64,000 nucleotides of DNA from Raffaelea ambrosiae (lineage: Eukaryota; Ascomycota; Sordariomycetes; Ophiostomatales; Ophiostomataceae): NCBI GenBank assembly GCA_002778195.1, contig PCDI01000011.1:965763-1029762 (forward strand). The letters run 5' to 3'. The translations under genes and the position numbers were made by a program. This document shows, in pieces, positions 1 to 11,743 of this stretch. The notes beneath the pieces are model-generated. The model ran no database searches, was not told where the DNA came from, and saw only the letters and a list, made by a program, of their open reading frames with translations. Within the stretch, counting starts at the first letter, position 1, and every line of letters starts with the position of its first letter.

Positions 1-75
1 AAACGAGTGAGCGAAGCGAGCGAGAACAAAAAAGAAACGAGTGAGCGAAACGAGCGAGGAGAACAAAAGAAGAAA
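1..75. repeat. GAGCGA-rich direct repeat
   Basis: The unit AAACGAGTGAGCGAA followed by CGAGCGAG occurs twice (about 2-24 and 36-57), separated by an A-rich spacer. Related words (TCGCTTCGCTCGCTC) appear on the other strand near 5885, so this is a short dispersed low-complexity motif. Confidence 0.6.
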
Positions 76-374
76 CAACTCTTTCTATTGAAGCCGTCAC
101 GATGGGCTTTGCGTGACGCAGATCCGCGTCGTGGGAGGCACGATTGGTTCTGGCCGTGTGCTCGGCCATCCTGGCGAGACTACGTATCGACGGAGACGGC
201 GACGGGTCGGGCGGCGGACCAGGTGGCGGCGCAGACGGCCGCGATATCCGGTTCTCGCCCGGGCGGCGCGGCGGCCAGCAACAAGGAGGCACAAGCCAGT
301 TACAACGTATACACGCACACGCACATTCACAGGCATGCCATCCATGCACACATACTTGCTGGGCATACACCGCT

Positions 375-396
375 ACTGCTGCTGCTGCTGCTGCTG
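375..396. repeat. CTG trinucleotide microsatellite
   Basis: About seven uninterrupted CTG units lie in gene-free DNA. No associated gene is recognisable. Confidence 0.85.
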
Positions 397-493
397 AACA
401 AAGACCCAAAAGACCCCATGACCAGGAACAGGTCCGATTCTCGCACAATTTGTGATATTCTCGGGCTCCCCCATGTGGGCTTGGAACATCGGT

Positions 494-531
494 CCCCCCC
501 CCGGGGGGGGGGGGGGGGGGGGAGGGGGGGG
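494..531. repeat. C9-G20 homopolymer junction
   Basis: Nine C (494-502) run directly into twenty G (503-522), followed after one A by another G run. The C and G runs are self-complementary and could fold back, and the G run can form a G-quadruplex. The length is also prone to sequencing error. Confidence 0.8.
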
Positions 532-649
532 TTGACAGACATCCCGCGACAAAAAGGAAGATACGAAGTCGGTCGAGTTTCTAGAAACAGAGCGCCTCGT
601 CCCGCGTATACTGACGAGATAGGAAAGAGAGAGTTTGTCGGTGCTGGCC

Positions 650-715
650 TGTCTTTTTCTTCTTCAGCTTACTGGTGTCGGTTGTCTTTTTCTTCTTCAG
701 CTTACTGGTGTCAGT
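650..715. repeat. 33-bp tandem duplication
   Basis: Two adjacent 33-bp copies (650-682 and 683-715) beginning TGTCTTTTTCTTCTTCAGC differ at one base near the end. The unit is pyrimidine-rich. Confidence 0.85.
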
Positions 716-2179
716 TGTGTCTTTCTTTTTTTACTTATCGTGCACAGACAAGGGCGCAACTTCTATGGGCCAGGCTGGCCCTGAAGATGCACAAAGTAGG
801 CAACTCGCTCTGTCCGACCAAGAGGAAAAACGCAGAACCTCCTGTGACCCAAGCTTGTATTTTCGGGTTTCTAGACCCCCCTTATTGGGGCTGGGTTCTT
901 CTTGTTTTCGGGATTCGTTCTTGTTTTTACTGGATTCTTTTGTTGATCGTATTGGGCTCGAGTTCTCGCGTGTCACCGTCCAGACACTTATCAAAGGACG
1001 ACTTGCGGTGTAAGCCAGGTATGGAGAATGACAAACAAATCATAGCACGTTTTCGGGCACAAATATTATTCGTCTGCCTCGTCACCCCGAAACGTCCGGG
1101 CGTTAATAAGACATGCTCGTGGTCAACTACGACGCGTATTAGTTACACCGTAGTTTTGCGCAGTGACGAGGAGTCCGTCCCTTTTTTATTGGGGGGGCTT
1201 TTTTATTTATTTAAAAAACCTCGTACCTCTTTGGCGATCTCGCGGCTGGCTTGCATCATCTCTGCGTCCACGCCCCCCCCCCGTCTCCCAAGGCTGGCCG
1301 GTGAGAGGTGCACGATAGTGAGCAAACTGTGTGCGACTTTCACATGCCCAAAAAGGGGGGAGGGGGGGGGTTCCCGGTGGGAGGACCCAATCTTGATTGC
1401 CCTGTCTCTTCTTTTCCTTGCTTGACAAACTTCGCGTGGGACACGACATGTGCTGTTCCGCCTCACTCTACGAGGGCTCTCGTAACTCACGAGAGAGGAA
1501 CAACCAAGTTTCTCAACACGATAACGCTCTGCGCCTGTGCGAGAGCGCCGTGGGTGTCTTTTCACAAGTGTCGCCCTATGTGCCGTGTCTGCACTCCCCC
1601 CCCCCCCCCTTCTGTTATCTCTTGGACCCCCGCGACGAGCCTGTGCTGTCAAAGAAGACGGGCACTGCCCGGGAAAAAAAGCTCATCTTATGGTCTCCTG
1701 TTATTTCTTTGTTCGGTGTGTGAAAGAGAGAGAGAAGGCCCCCCCAACGACGGGCAAAAAGACAGGGAGAAAGAGGTTTCAGCCTTCTTTGCTGGACCAG
1801 GATAGCACGGTTTCGGCCCGCCCACACACACTCACACACTGACACAAGGCACACACACCCCTGTCCCTTTTTTCATGTGTGTCTCTCCCTCTATCAGTCT
1901 CCCTCCGTCTCACATCATCTCCTTCCTTATTTTTTTTTGTTGATCTCAGCAAGCGCCATGACTTCTGGTTATCAGCTCGGGGTTGGGGGTTACGGCAAGG
2001 GTGTAGTACTATTGTGTTGGGGAAGAGATGAAGACAGGACAGAGAAGGGGGGGGGCCAAGAAAGCTACCAGCGGACCCAAAAAAGAAAGCAGCCGGGAAA
2101 TGGACTTCTGGCTGAGTGACATCCCTCACGAGCAGAAGACTGAAAGTGCTCGTTGTACATAGTAAATACGCGTAGTATA

Positions 2180-2202
2180 AACACACACACACACACACAC
2201 AC
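2180..2202. repeat. (AC)n microsatellite
   Basis: About eleven AC dinucleotides in gene-free sequence. Confidence 0.9.
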
Positions 2203-2267
2203 GCACACATGCGCTGCACGGATTATCGGCAACACGGACAAACGGGAAAGTGTACGGGGTACGAGAA

Positions 2268-2284
2268 GGGGGGGGGGGGGGGGG
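2268..2284. repeat. Poly-G tract, 17 nt
   Basis: An uninterrupted run of 17 G, one of several long G or C runs in this window. Confidence 0.85.
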
Positions 2285-2970
2285 CGGCTGTGATATGAAC
2301 CAGGGTTGGGGCCAAGGCCTGGCCAGGGAAAGGCTGCGAGCTGCAGAACGACCACGGGAAACAGGGCCCCGACATCGCAACTGAGAGGCTTGGAAAGCTC
2401 GGAGCGGAGCTGACGGACGACGAAAGTCCATGAGCGAGGAGCTCCGGTCTATGGAGACAGCCTTTTTTTGCGTGGCCCTTGTGCATAGCCTCTGCTGGCA
2501 TGGTTCTTCCTGCCCTCGAGCCTCCGCCATCTCACCTCGTCGGCATGGAAACATCTCTCTCGGTCTGCCAAGGTGCTGCAGCCGTACATCGTGCGTCTGT
2601 CTACATGGAACGAGCAGGCATCGGTCGAGAACAGAGCACCACCACCACCACCACCACCACCACCGCCACCAAAAAAAAGGACGCGTTCAGTCCTCGGGGA
2701 AGAGGGAAAGGGCTTCCGGTTGGGCTCCTTGCCAGGTCCACTTTCTCTCCTTCTCTCTCAGCACCGGCCCCATGCCAGAACGGGGGAGGCTGTTCTCTGG
2801 AGGGACGGGGCTGTTTGACAAGTATGGGCTATGGGGCCAGCATGGCCTAGTGCTCGCTTCGTATGCAGATTCGGGGGCTATGGGCGCAGGGAAGCAACTC
2901 AACATGGTATGATGGTTGGGAAGGGCACATCCATCTGCCTATGCCCAGCCATGCCATGTGTGAAGAATAC

Positions 2971-3024
2971 CACCGCACTCGTATCTAACTGGGTAGTTGC
3001 ATGCTGCTGTGTACGAGTGCGGTG
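2971..3024. repeat. Perfect 13-bp inverted repeat, 28-nt loop
   Basis: CACCGCACTCGTA at 2971-2983 is matched by its exact reverse complement TACGAGTGCGGTG at 3012-3024. The arms carry part of the TACGAGTA word that recurs across the gene-free DNA. There is no neighbouring gene and no U-tract. Confidence 0.8.
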
Positions 3025-4360
3025 TAGTTATGGCTGAGAATGCCGGGCGATACTAATAGACTATCGTGTAGATGGGGGTCTTCTTTCTTCCCTGTATGAC
3101 GGGGCTGGGCCTGGGTGGTCGCTTCCTTTTTTCTCTTTCTGCATTTTCTGCTGCTGTTTTGTTCTGCCTCGCCTTTCTTTATCTCTTCGTCCTCGGTCGC
3201 TGCAAAGGCTGCAGTGGCATGTAAGATCCATGCAGGCGTGCATATGCAGAGGCAGTTGTTTTTTTTATCTATGAAGATACCATGGAATAGGGGCGAGAAC
3301 ATGTATGGTCAGCCGCAAGAGTCGCCGGAGCTTACCGCAGTTCGTACTTGCCAAAAAAAAAAGAAAAAAAAAGAAGAAAAAAAACACAAAACCACAAAAC
3401 CACAAAAACACAAATAAAACGGAAGAATTCGAGAGACGGGCCATCCGAAAGTGACAGCCGAAGGAGCTAGAGAAGAACCGCCAACAAGACGGAGAACCAA
3501 GAACCGAAGAATATGCACGAGCAGCTGGCCAAGAGCCGAAGAACCAAGAAGAGAGAAAGAGACAGAGAACCCCCTCCCCCAAGCCTTATCCGCATTCGGC
3601 TCCTTTCCAATCTTCTGCATATTATTTCTTTCGCGTCCGTGCATTTGTTGTTTCCCTTACCTACGAGGACTGTACCACGCTGCGCAACCCGTCGCAGGAT
3701 GGGCCCCCCCCAGCCAATGGGCGGCTGCGATCGCATCTATGCATTTCTGGCGTGCCTTTATCAAGGAAAGGACGTGGGTGCTGCAGGGGAGGGGTGTGGG
3801 TGACAAGGGTGTGTGCGAGTGTGCGAGTGTGTGTGTGTGTGTGTGCGGTGAGCTACGAGTACGTACGAGTACGAGTGAGTGTTTCTCGCACTGAACAGGG
3901 CGTGACAGAAAAGGCCGAGTGATGCCCGGAACGATCCGGGTGCAGTTGTGTGCAGGCACGGGGCTGGCAGTGGCCGTGGCAGTGATCTCACAGCAGCTGG
4001 AAATACCTACTCGTACTGCTACCGCCGCCATGCTCTGCCCTTCTGCAGCATATGATGGGTAAGGCGTGGCCGGCATGGCATGGCCACAGCGCGCCATCGT
4101 CCGGCAGTAAGAGAAATGACGGCGGCGCGTGCAATTTCTCCTTTTGCCGGTCTCGTTTTTCTTCCTGTTGGGGGTTCACCCCCCCCCCCCCCCCAGTGAC
4201 CAGTCACTTTCCCGGCCATGTTATCGGGAACCCTGCGTGCATGGCGTTGGCTTGATCAGATATCCGTTTTTTTTTTGTGTTTTTTTATCCTGTCTGTCTC
4301 TGCACGTCGTCGGCTGTTCTCTTACCTTTTATGTCCCATTTCTGCCTTCTATGGATTTAT

Positions 4361-4446
4361 TCTGGGTCTTCTGGGTCTTCTGGGTCATCTGGTTCTGGGT
4401 CGTCTGCCATCTGGCTCTGGGTCTTCTGGGCTTTCTGGGTCGCCTG
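4361..4446. repeat. 9-bp minisatellite (CTGGGTCTT-type)
   Basis: Degenerate tandem copies of a 9-bp unit TCTGGGTCT occur over about 86 bp, with variants such as TCTGGTTCTGGGTCG. No gene is associated. Confidence 0.75.
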
Positions 4447-6656
4447 GCACTCTCCGGGGACCCCCCCCCCCCTCCTCTGTGCTGGTCGTTGCCAGTTTGG
4501 GTCGCCATGTCGGCACACAACTGGAGCGACTGGGACCAACTGGGACGCGGACGGGCCATAGAAATAGGCCATGGGATGTCCGTAGATGTCCGTGGACGAA
4601 AGAAGAAACAGCTCGTTACAATCAGCAAAGTACTACCTGGTATATACTTTGTATCTTGCTATTGGCAAGGCAGGATTGCACCCTGATTTGTGATGCATTT
4701 CCAATCCTGCCTCGTTGGATAAGGCGCCCGTCCTGGAGGCGGTCTTGGGCCGGTGGGCTTGTATCATATTATCAGATGCTTTTTGATTTTATTTTATTTT
4801 ATTTTATTTTATTTTTTAAATTATTAATTATTAATTTTTTTTGGTGGCTGTCTGGTGGTCCGAGGGCGCACAGCAGGGACGGCCAGACGGCAAAGTGAGG
4901 CGAGACGGTGTGTTATCAGACAGTCGCAGTAGGACCAGACCAGGACAAGGGTTTGAGCTGCGCGTTTGGTTGAATCGTCGAAAAGGATGCGTCTGGCTGC
5001 GCAAGTGATAACTACTTACATAGTAGTTACGGTGTACGAGTACGAGCGCTGATTAGACCTGCGAGTCTGCGACTGCGAGCAATGCCGCTCAGCTTCTGAC
5101 AGCGCCGTCTTCTGATCTTGTCGGGCATCGTCCTCCCTTCCGCGGGAGCTGCCTTGCAGGGACTATCCGTTTTGCCCTAGAAAGGCAAGAGGCAAACGGC
5201 AAATGGGGCGAAGTTAAGGGGGAATAGTTAGTACAAGATACGTGTTGAGAGAAGGTGTGGGTCAGGACGAAAATCAAGAGAGAGAGAGGGGGGAAAAAGG
5301 GAAAAAAGGGAAAAAGGAGGGGGGAAAAAAGGAAAAAAAAATAAAAAAAATCGTCCACAATGAGCGCGAACTGTACGATACAGGGCAAGATACAAACCAG
5401 CGGGCGCGTGGGCGCATGGCCAGCACCCAACTACATACATAGTAGTAAGATATGCTTCCCGTGTTCGATCCAAATGCCCCGTGTTGCCTCGTCCCGCGCG
5501 TGGGCGGCCATTTTGGACGAGGGATGATCCACGATCAGCCAAGCACTCCCAAAGACCATAGTTGCATAGCAGAGACCACTCACCCACCAACTCGTTCACC
5601 AACGCACCACTCACAGTCCACCGTTCGCAGCCCGCACAGCTCGCAGCCCACGACTCACAGCTCGCCAGAACCACGCAAGCTACCCAGACCCACCCATCCA
5701 GACCACATGTGTCCGCTCCCACCCAATCTCGATGCCTCTCTGCTCAGGTAAGATGTTGTCGAGCAGAGGCATGACCGGCCAACCATGGCGCCAGGCTGTG
5801 CCGTGTCGTCTTTTTTTCTGTCCTCGCTGCGCTCGTTCTGGGTTGTCGTTTGCGCTGTCATTTCGTTGGTCCTGGGGTTTCTGTCCTCGCTTCGCTCGCT
5901 CTCTTATGGCATAGTTACTCGTAGCAAGACCTTTTCCCTGTTCTCGTGATACCTTCTCGTGATACCCCCTTTCCGACCTCACTCGCCCTCTTCCACACAA
6001 TACTCTTTTCTGCCTTCGCACTTGCTCTTTCCGAGCTCGTTCTCTCCATCCAGACTTCGCTCGTCTCTATCTCTCCTCCGACTCCGGACCTCGCTGCATG
6101 ACTGTGCGCCGCTCTCTGCGGCTGCATACATAGTATTTCCCTCTGCATATGTACGAGTAGTTCACTAGTAATTCCTCTGCCTCGCCTCGGTACCTCCGTG
6201 TCTGCAGCACACCCGAACTGCCAGGACATGTAGGCCCATGCAGCCCGAGAGTGCATGGCGGGTCTTCCCCCTCCCAGAAGGAAAAAAAAAAGTGCTCAAC
6301 CGGCAGTATTGTCTTACATGCCTGGCATTTCTGGAAAGTCAGTAGGAACAGACCCTGGCATTACTATGACTACTCTGTTTCCAGCATTCCTTCCAGCATG
6401 TATCTTCCATAGTATTCTTCCATGTACCACATGGGTATGCACCATTATCTGACTACATGGCAGGAACCAACCACATAAAACGCACGTAAAAACATGTACT
6501 ATGTACGATTAAAAAAAAAACACCCTGCATGGATGCACGGCCCTGCCTTCTTTCTTGGACCTCGCTGGAAGGATCGTCCTACGCACCTCTTTGGACGCAG
6601 TACCCATGTCTGGCTGGCTGGCCAGGCCTTGCCTTGCCATGCCATGCCTTGCCGGC

Positions 6657-6682
6657 AAAAAAAAAAAAAAAAAAAAAAAAAA
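6657..6682. repeat. Poly-A tract, 26 nt
   Basis: A run of 26 A follows GCCGGC. It could be the tail of a retroposed copy, but I see no recognisable element or target-site duplication beside it. Confidence 0.8.
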
Positions 6683-7739
6683 GCCCCCTGATCCTGGCGC
6701 TGTCCTGCCTGACTACTCGTATGTGATTTGCCTTCTGGCCGTGCAGTTTCGACATAATGCCATGTATCACCAGATAACTGTACAGCATATTGTGCTCATC
6801 CTTCCTCTGATCTCATCGCGGGCCATCCTGCCATTCCGCAGGTTCGCGGTCGCACAGTTATCTAATGAGTGGGGGGTTTCCAATCTGTAGTAGACATCTT
6901 GCTATAGCATGGAATTCTACTGGTGTCACATAGTAGATGCATTTGCTTTTTCACTTCTCGTCTTTAGTCCCAGTCTTTTTCTTCCCATATTAACATGACA
7001 CCGTCGTTCTTGGCCGTGCATGTTCGCGTGTTGGCACGTCCATGGCAAATTCCGTTTCTCCCCCTCAACACGGCCCAACAGTCATGGTCAGGTAAGCATC
7101 TCTGACGGAAGAGGGTACCATAGTGCGGACAGGTACGTACGAGTAGTAGAAAAAGACAGCAAGAAGACCCAGAATAAGGAACCAGAGGCCTGACAACCGG
7201 ACACCTACTCGTAGACATTGTCGCTGGGGCAGACAACTGTCGACCACGGCGAGCCCTACGAGAACCACCCATCTTGAACGCTAGTCCCCGCTTGCGCTAA
7301 AGTGTCGGGGGCTTGTCAGCTGCCGCTTCTTTTGGGGCTTTGGGGCCATTCTGGGTCTACTTGGCTCTTCCTGGGCATGGTTGGGGCGTTTTCATACTGG
7401 TAAGCCCAGTTTTAAAGATGGGCACTATCGCCCTCCCCCCTAGCCATTTAGTGCTCGGCAGCGCTACCCCGACTTTTTTCGCCAGTGGAGGCCAGCCGAG
7501 AGCAGCGATGTGTCAGTACGAGTAGTTAGCAGTTAGCACTAACTAGGAATATAGGGAGAAACGAAAGGGGAGCGAGCCCCATGGTGGGTGGCTAGTCATC
7601 AGTGGGCAGTGGTGGGCGAACGGAGCGAATAGCCCAAAGCAGCCAAACGGAGGGTGCAACCTTGGCCCGGTGGAGGAAGGAAATGAGCAGGCGGGTGAGG
7701 GAGGAGTTTTGATGCACGAATCAGATACTGTGAGGAGAT

Positions 7740-7769
<30 letters not shown>
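7740..7769. repeat. Poly-G tract, 30 nt
   Basis: The longest homopolymer in the window: 30 consecutive G, in gene-free DNA. It has strong G-quadruplex potential and is very prone to slippage and sequencing error. Confidence 0.85.
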
Positions 7770-7770
<1 letters not shown>

Positions 7771-8541
7771 ATACTCAAAGAAGAAGAGCGACGAGCAGTG
7801 AAGACGGAAGACCCATACTGAGCCATAGGGGGGGAAGCAGTGGCCTCTGGGCTTTGGGATGCCTCTCAATAGCTTCTGACGAGCCCAGAGCACTGAATAC
7901 AAGGTCAAATGCATTCTGAGGAGGCACTGGCAAGGCACAAGCCAGGGCGGAAGTCAGCGCAGAACACTGTTGTCGTGAGAGGAAGGCGCGGCCGGCACGA
8001 ACATGGCCCGCGCGTGGGACTTTTCTTTTTCTTGCCTTATTTTCTCTCCGTCAGGCCCTGCCTGCCTCTGCCTCTGCTTCTTATCTGCGCCCCCACCCAA
8101 ATGACCCACTTGCCTACCCACACAAACCTCTTTGTCGCTTTGCGCGGGGACCAGCCCGTGCTCCATCGCTCCTCCCACTTGCTGCTCAACGCTCCTTCCG
8201 CGAGGCAACACCAGATGCCTCCCAGAAACGGGCGACAAAGTCGCAGAGTACTTGCAGAGTATCTTGATATACACGCACAGCAGCGGTGGACAGGTGGGCA
8301 TGCCATGTATCTCTGGTCACGGCACATTGGACGCAGATGCAGACACACAGAACACCAAAAAAACACTATACGTCGTCTCCATGCCATGTACATAGTATCT
8401 GCACAATCTTCACCACCTTGCAAGACCCCAACAGTACCCAGCTCGCAAACACTACCATGTACCTCCCACGCGTGGCGATTGCGTGCTGGGGCCCGGTACT
8501 GGCTCGTAACTGGGCGAAAGGAAAATCAGACTTTACCACAC

Positions 8542-8562
8542 GGGGGGGGGGGGGGGGGGGGG
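8542..8562. repeat. Poly-G tract, 21 nt
   Basis: A run of 21 G, followed at once by two near-identical copies of GTGCTTTCCACTTTC. Confidence 0.85.
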
Positions 8563-9200
8563 CTTGTGCTTTCCACTTTCGTGCTTTCCACTTTCGGCTG
8601 TAGTCTGCCAGAGAGTGCGCGCGCTCTCGTGCTGTACCCCCAATGTTTTCTTCGCCCGCGCCCACGGACGGCCCACTCTAACCCACGCCGATGATGCTTT
8701 TTTGGTCTGCGCTTTGCCCACACCCACGCCCGCCCGAACCCACACCTCTCCCGCTCATCTCGCCTCTCACACACTTGTTGTCTCCTTGTGCCTCTTATGC
8801 CTCGTCTGGCAGTCTGTCTCTGCCGCTGTCGCAGGACACTTTCCCCCCGAATCGGCTCGTCCATCAATGCTGCCAGAAAGAGAACCCTGTTACCAGGAGC
8901 AGAGGCCAGTCCGCTAAAAAGACGGCCCTTTTTTTTTTTAAAGCTATCGCTATCGCAAGCAGGGGGGGGATTGTTCTCCTGGGCCGGCTTGGCTGGGCTT
9001 GGTCTGGATCTGTTCTACGAGTAAGATACACGCTCTTGCCGTGCGAACTGCCCGTACTCTGGTCGCTCCTGCCTCCTCCTGAACCGCTCCTGCCCTCGCC
9101 GCTCGTCTCAACAAGGTACTCGTATTACATGGTACCCGCAGATAACGCTCGCTCCTAATACACGCACGCACACGCACGCGCTCCAAGCACGGAACCGCCT

Positions 9201-11743
9201 TGCTGCCGCAGTGGGGCTCCTTCTGTTTTCTGTCCGTCGTCTGGTTCGCCTGCCACAAAAGAGCCACGATAACCTCACATCTCCATATCGCGGCCAGAAC
9301 ACACCAGCAGCACCAGCAGCGCCAGCAGCAACAGCGCCAACAACAGCAGTCGGACAGCGACAGCACCCTCGCGCCCAGTCCACGCCCGCTAGGCTGCTCC
9401 CTCCTGGCTCCGGCACCAGACCGGGTCGTCGGTCTCCACCTCCCTCGCCCCTCCGCCCACACAGCCAGATCTCCACTGCGGATTCACCTTGTTGGCCTGC
9501 AGATGCCAATTCGCACGCCAGCGCGCAACCAACCCTCACCAGCGCAAATTCTCTCATCCTGCCCGGGCCTGGGTCTCTCTCTCTCTCCCAACTGAGCGTC
9601 GCCTCCCACTGCTGTCGCTCCATCCACCCTGCCGCCTGCGCGCCCACTCTTCCCGCCAGCACTGTCCCACTAATACACCGGACCCGAGAAACGCCTTTTT
9701 GCTGCTCAGTTTCATCATCTCTTCATCCTGCTCTCCTGCTCTCCTAATCCGTCTCTGCTTGTCTTTTTTCTTTTTCTTTTTTTCTCCTGCTGCTGTCTTT
9801 CAGTGACTCGCCGTTGTCTCCCCTATACTTTATCTCCGTAATAGTTACGCGCCAGGCTCTGCTGGTCTGGGCCTCTTCTGCTCTTCTGCTCTTCTGCTCT
9901 TATTCCTCTGATTCTTTTATTTTCCGCTCCTCCCGTTCAACGGCTTTTCTTTCGCACGCCGACGCAGAAACACCCCCCCCCCTCCTTTACACACTCCCTC
10001 TGTCGTCACCTACCGCCGTCCTCGCACAATTCCAGTACCGGCTGCGACTCTGCCCAGGTGCTCCTTGCCTGTGCCCTGACCTCCCGTCGTGTCCTTATCT
10101 GACGCCATCTTCAAATCAAAACGCTTGCCCTTGCTTTTCGTTCGCCTCTGCCTCCTCTGGCATACACACACCTCCCTCCTGCATCCCCCTTCTGGACCCT
10201 TCGACCCCCCTTCCTCGCCCCCTTCTGCTCCTGGTCTGCTCCATCGTCGACCAAAGGGGTGCTGTAAAAATAGGAACCGAGGCGATCCACTGCTTGACCG
10301 ACTCTCTTTCTTGCACATCTCGCCGTGCACCTAATCTGCGCTCGCCAACACGCCAGAACCATCACACAAGCCCGGCCTGACGACGTCGACCACCTGGTGT
10401 TGTAGCGACCCGCTGTGCCAGCCCTCTTGGCCCGTCTCTGCTATCTCTCGCGCGCCCTCTATCTCTGTCGGCTCCTCCCTGCATCCCAGCATAAACCCAC
10501 TCTTTCTTCTCAATCTTGCAAATCCTCGCTCTTGTTCTTCTTATTCTTCTCATCCCCCCCCATCCTCCCCTTTGAGTCCTTCTTGTTTGAGATTCGCAAA
10601 TATTGCTCAGCGCTCCCTTACGTGCTGCCCGAACAACGCACGTCTCTTGGCTGAGCCCATCTCACCGGTTTCTCTATCTTTCTCCCACCCTCCTTCTCTG
10701 CCTGGTCCCTGATAAGGCCCGTCCAAGCAGAGCCGCCCATCCTCCACCAGGGACCCATCTTTCAGACAGCCCCAGCCGCTCTGCCAGGGAACAGATTGTG
10801 TGCGGACCGCTGGGAAGAGAAGAAAAGAAGAAACGAAGAAAAATTAGCCCGAAGAGGCCGAAAACACTGAAAAGGGGGACGATCACCGACCAGGGGAGAC
10901 GCCTCGCAGCACACCTGCTGGGACAGCCCAGGTGGTCTTTCTCTGACGACAAAAGGCGCTGCCGCTTCGCTTCGTGTTCCGTGGCCCGGGAGCCGCCCTC
11001 CTGTTCCTTTATATTTTAGGGAGATACAATACAGTTCCGTTTCCCTGTTGTCTCTCTCTCTCTCCCTCTCTCGCCTTTTTCGATTCCCGACCGTCTCTCG
11101 ATCTGGGATATCTGTTTGATATTTTTTCGATTTCTCGATATCTTCGAGAATTCGATATTTGCCTTCTCTCTTTCGTCTTGTTTCGCCATTCTTCTTATCA
11201 GACTCTCCTGCAACACCCACACCCACCCCCCTCTGGGCTCCTCGCACCCCTCACTCATTCCTTCTTCCCTATCTCTCGGCTGCTTTTCTCGGTCTCTATC
11301 TCTCAGTCGCCCCAGTCACATCCTCGGATTTTCTTCTCGCACTTCCTTTATCTTGTCTGTTCCTGTCGCTGTCGTATTTTCTGGTTTGTGAAGTCCTCCA
11401 TCTCATCCGCCCTGCACGCCTGTCCAGTCCGGTGTGCTCTTCTATGGACGACTTCCGCAAAACGCCCGGCCGACAACGCTTTGCTATGTGTCCCCGTTTC
11501 TTCGTACGGTAAGGGGGCTCACAGTTCTTGAGGTGAACACATCTTCCACCGCTGGACATTCATATTTCAAAGAAAACAGGACAAACAGGAAGAGAGTAGC
11601 AGTGGCATACAACAAGAGTGAGGTGTGTCCAGGTCGACATAACGAACAGTCATCAGCAGCCAGGAGCCAGCAAAAGAGACGTCCGGATCAAACCCAACCA
11701 AAAGCCAAAAGGAACGACGGCAAAGGAAAAACGACACCAAACC
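9201..11743 (+). promoter_or_regulatory. C/T-rich upstream region of the 11744 gene
   Basis: About 2.5 kb on the + strand is strongly pyrimidine-rich, with repeated TCTCTC, CCTCCC and CTTCTGCTC blocks (the last at about 9878-9901). It starts near a CAG/CAA-type repeat at 9300-9352. Such CT-rich tracts are usual around fungal transcription starts and long 5' leaders. Open frames inside it are compositionally simple and I do not call them genes. The TACGAGTA-type words, frequent up to 9124, stop here. The promoter role is inference. Confidence 0.45.
11444..11512 (+). other. Possible upstream ORF of 22 codons
   Basis: ATG at 11444 opens a 22-codon frame ending at TAA 11510-11512, about 230 nt before the start of the coiled-coil gene. 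If the leader begins upstream of it, it would be a uORF. The stop overlaps GTAAGG at 11509, which resembles a 5' splice site, so the segment could instead be a leader exon. I could not find a convincing acceptor. Confidence 0.25.

Larger units (their letters stand above)
1..1425 (+). other. Long open frame at window edge, doubtful coding
   Basis: A frame is open from the first base to a TGA at 1423-1425 (over 470 codons), which is long for random DNA of this composition. The protein it would give is not convincing: it contains a Leu run from a CTG microsatellite (about 375-396), a Gly run from a poly-G tract (503-530) and a duplicated segment from a 33-bp tandem repeat (650-715). I recognise no domain. 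The only start codon near the left end is GTG. The frame could be the 3' part of a gene entering from the left, or an accident of low-complexity DNA, which I think likelier. Confidence 0.12.
1426..4360. other. Gene-free, low-complexity DNA
   Basis: I see no gene here. The stretch holds a C tract near 1597-1609, an (AC)n microsatellite at 2180-2202, a G17 tract at 2268-2284, a CCA repeat near 2638-2665, a perfect 13-bp inverted repeat at 2971-3024, A-rich DNA at 3353-3416, a GT repeat near 3827-3845, TACGAGTA words at 3854, 3864 and 4008, and a C16 tract at 4179-4194. Open frames in it are short, overlap on both strands and match no family I know. Confidence 0.6.
4447..9200. other. Gene-free region with dispersed words
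   Basis: No gene is recognisable. The stretch contains an ATTTT repeat near 4792-4817, A/G-rich DNA at 5279-5350, an A26 tract at 6657-6682, a G30 tract at 7740-7769, a G21 tract at 8542-8562, and many copies of two short words. TACATAGTA is at 5017, 5436, 6127 and 8389. TACGAGTA or its complement is at 5035, 6152, 6714, 7138, 7206, 7517, 9016 and 9117. Confidence 0.6.

Noticed and set aside
4660..4730. tRNA-like phrase GTTGGATAAGGCGCCCGTC
   Set aside because: No T-arm, acceptor stem or complete cloverleaf could be assembled.
6657..6682. Poly-A tail of a retroposon
   Set aside because: No recognisable element body or target-site duplication next to it; other homopolymers of similar length are common here.
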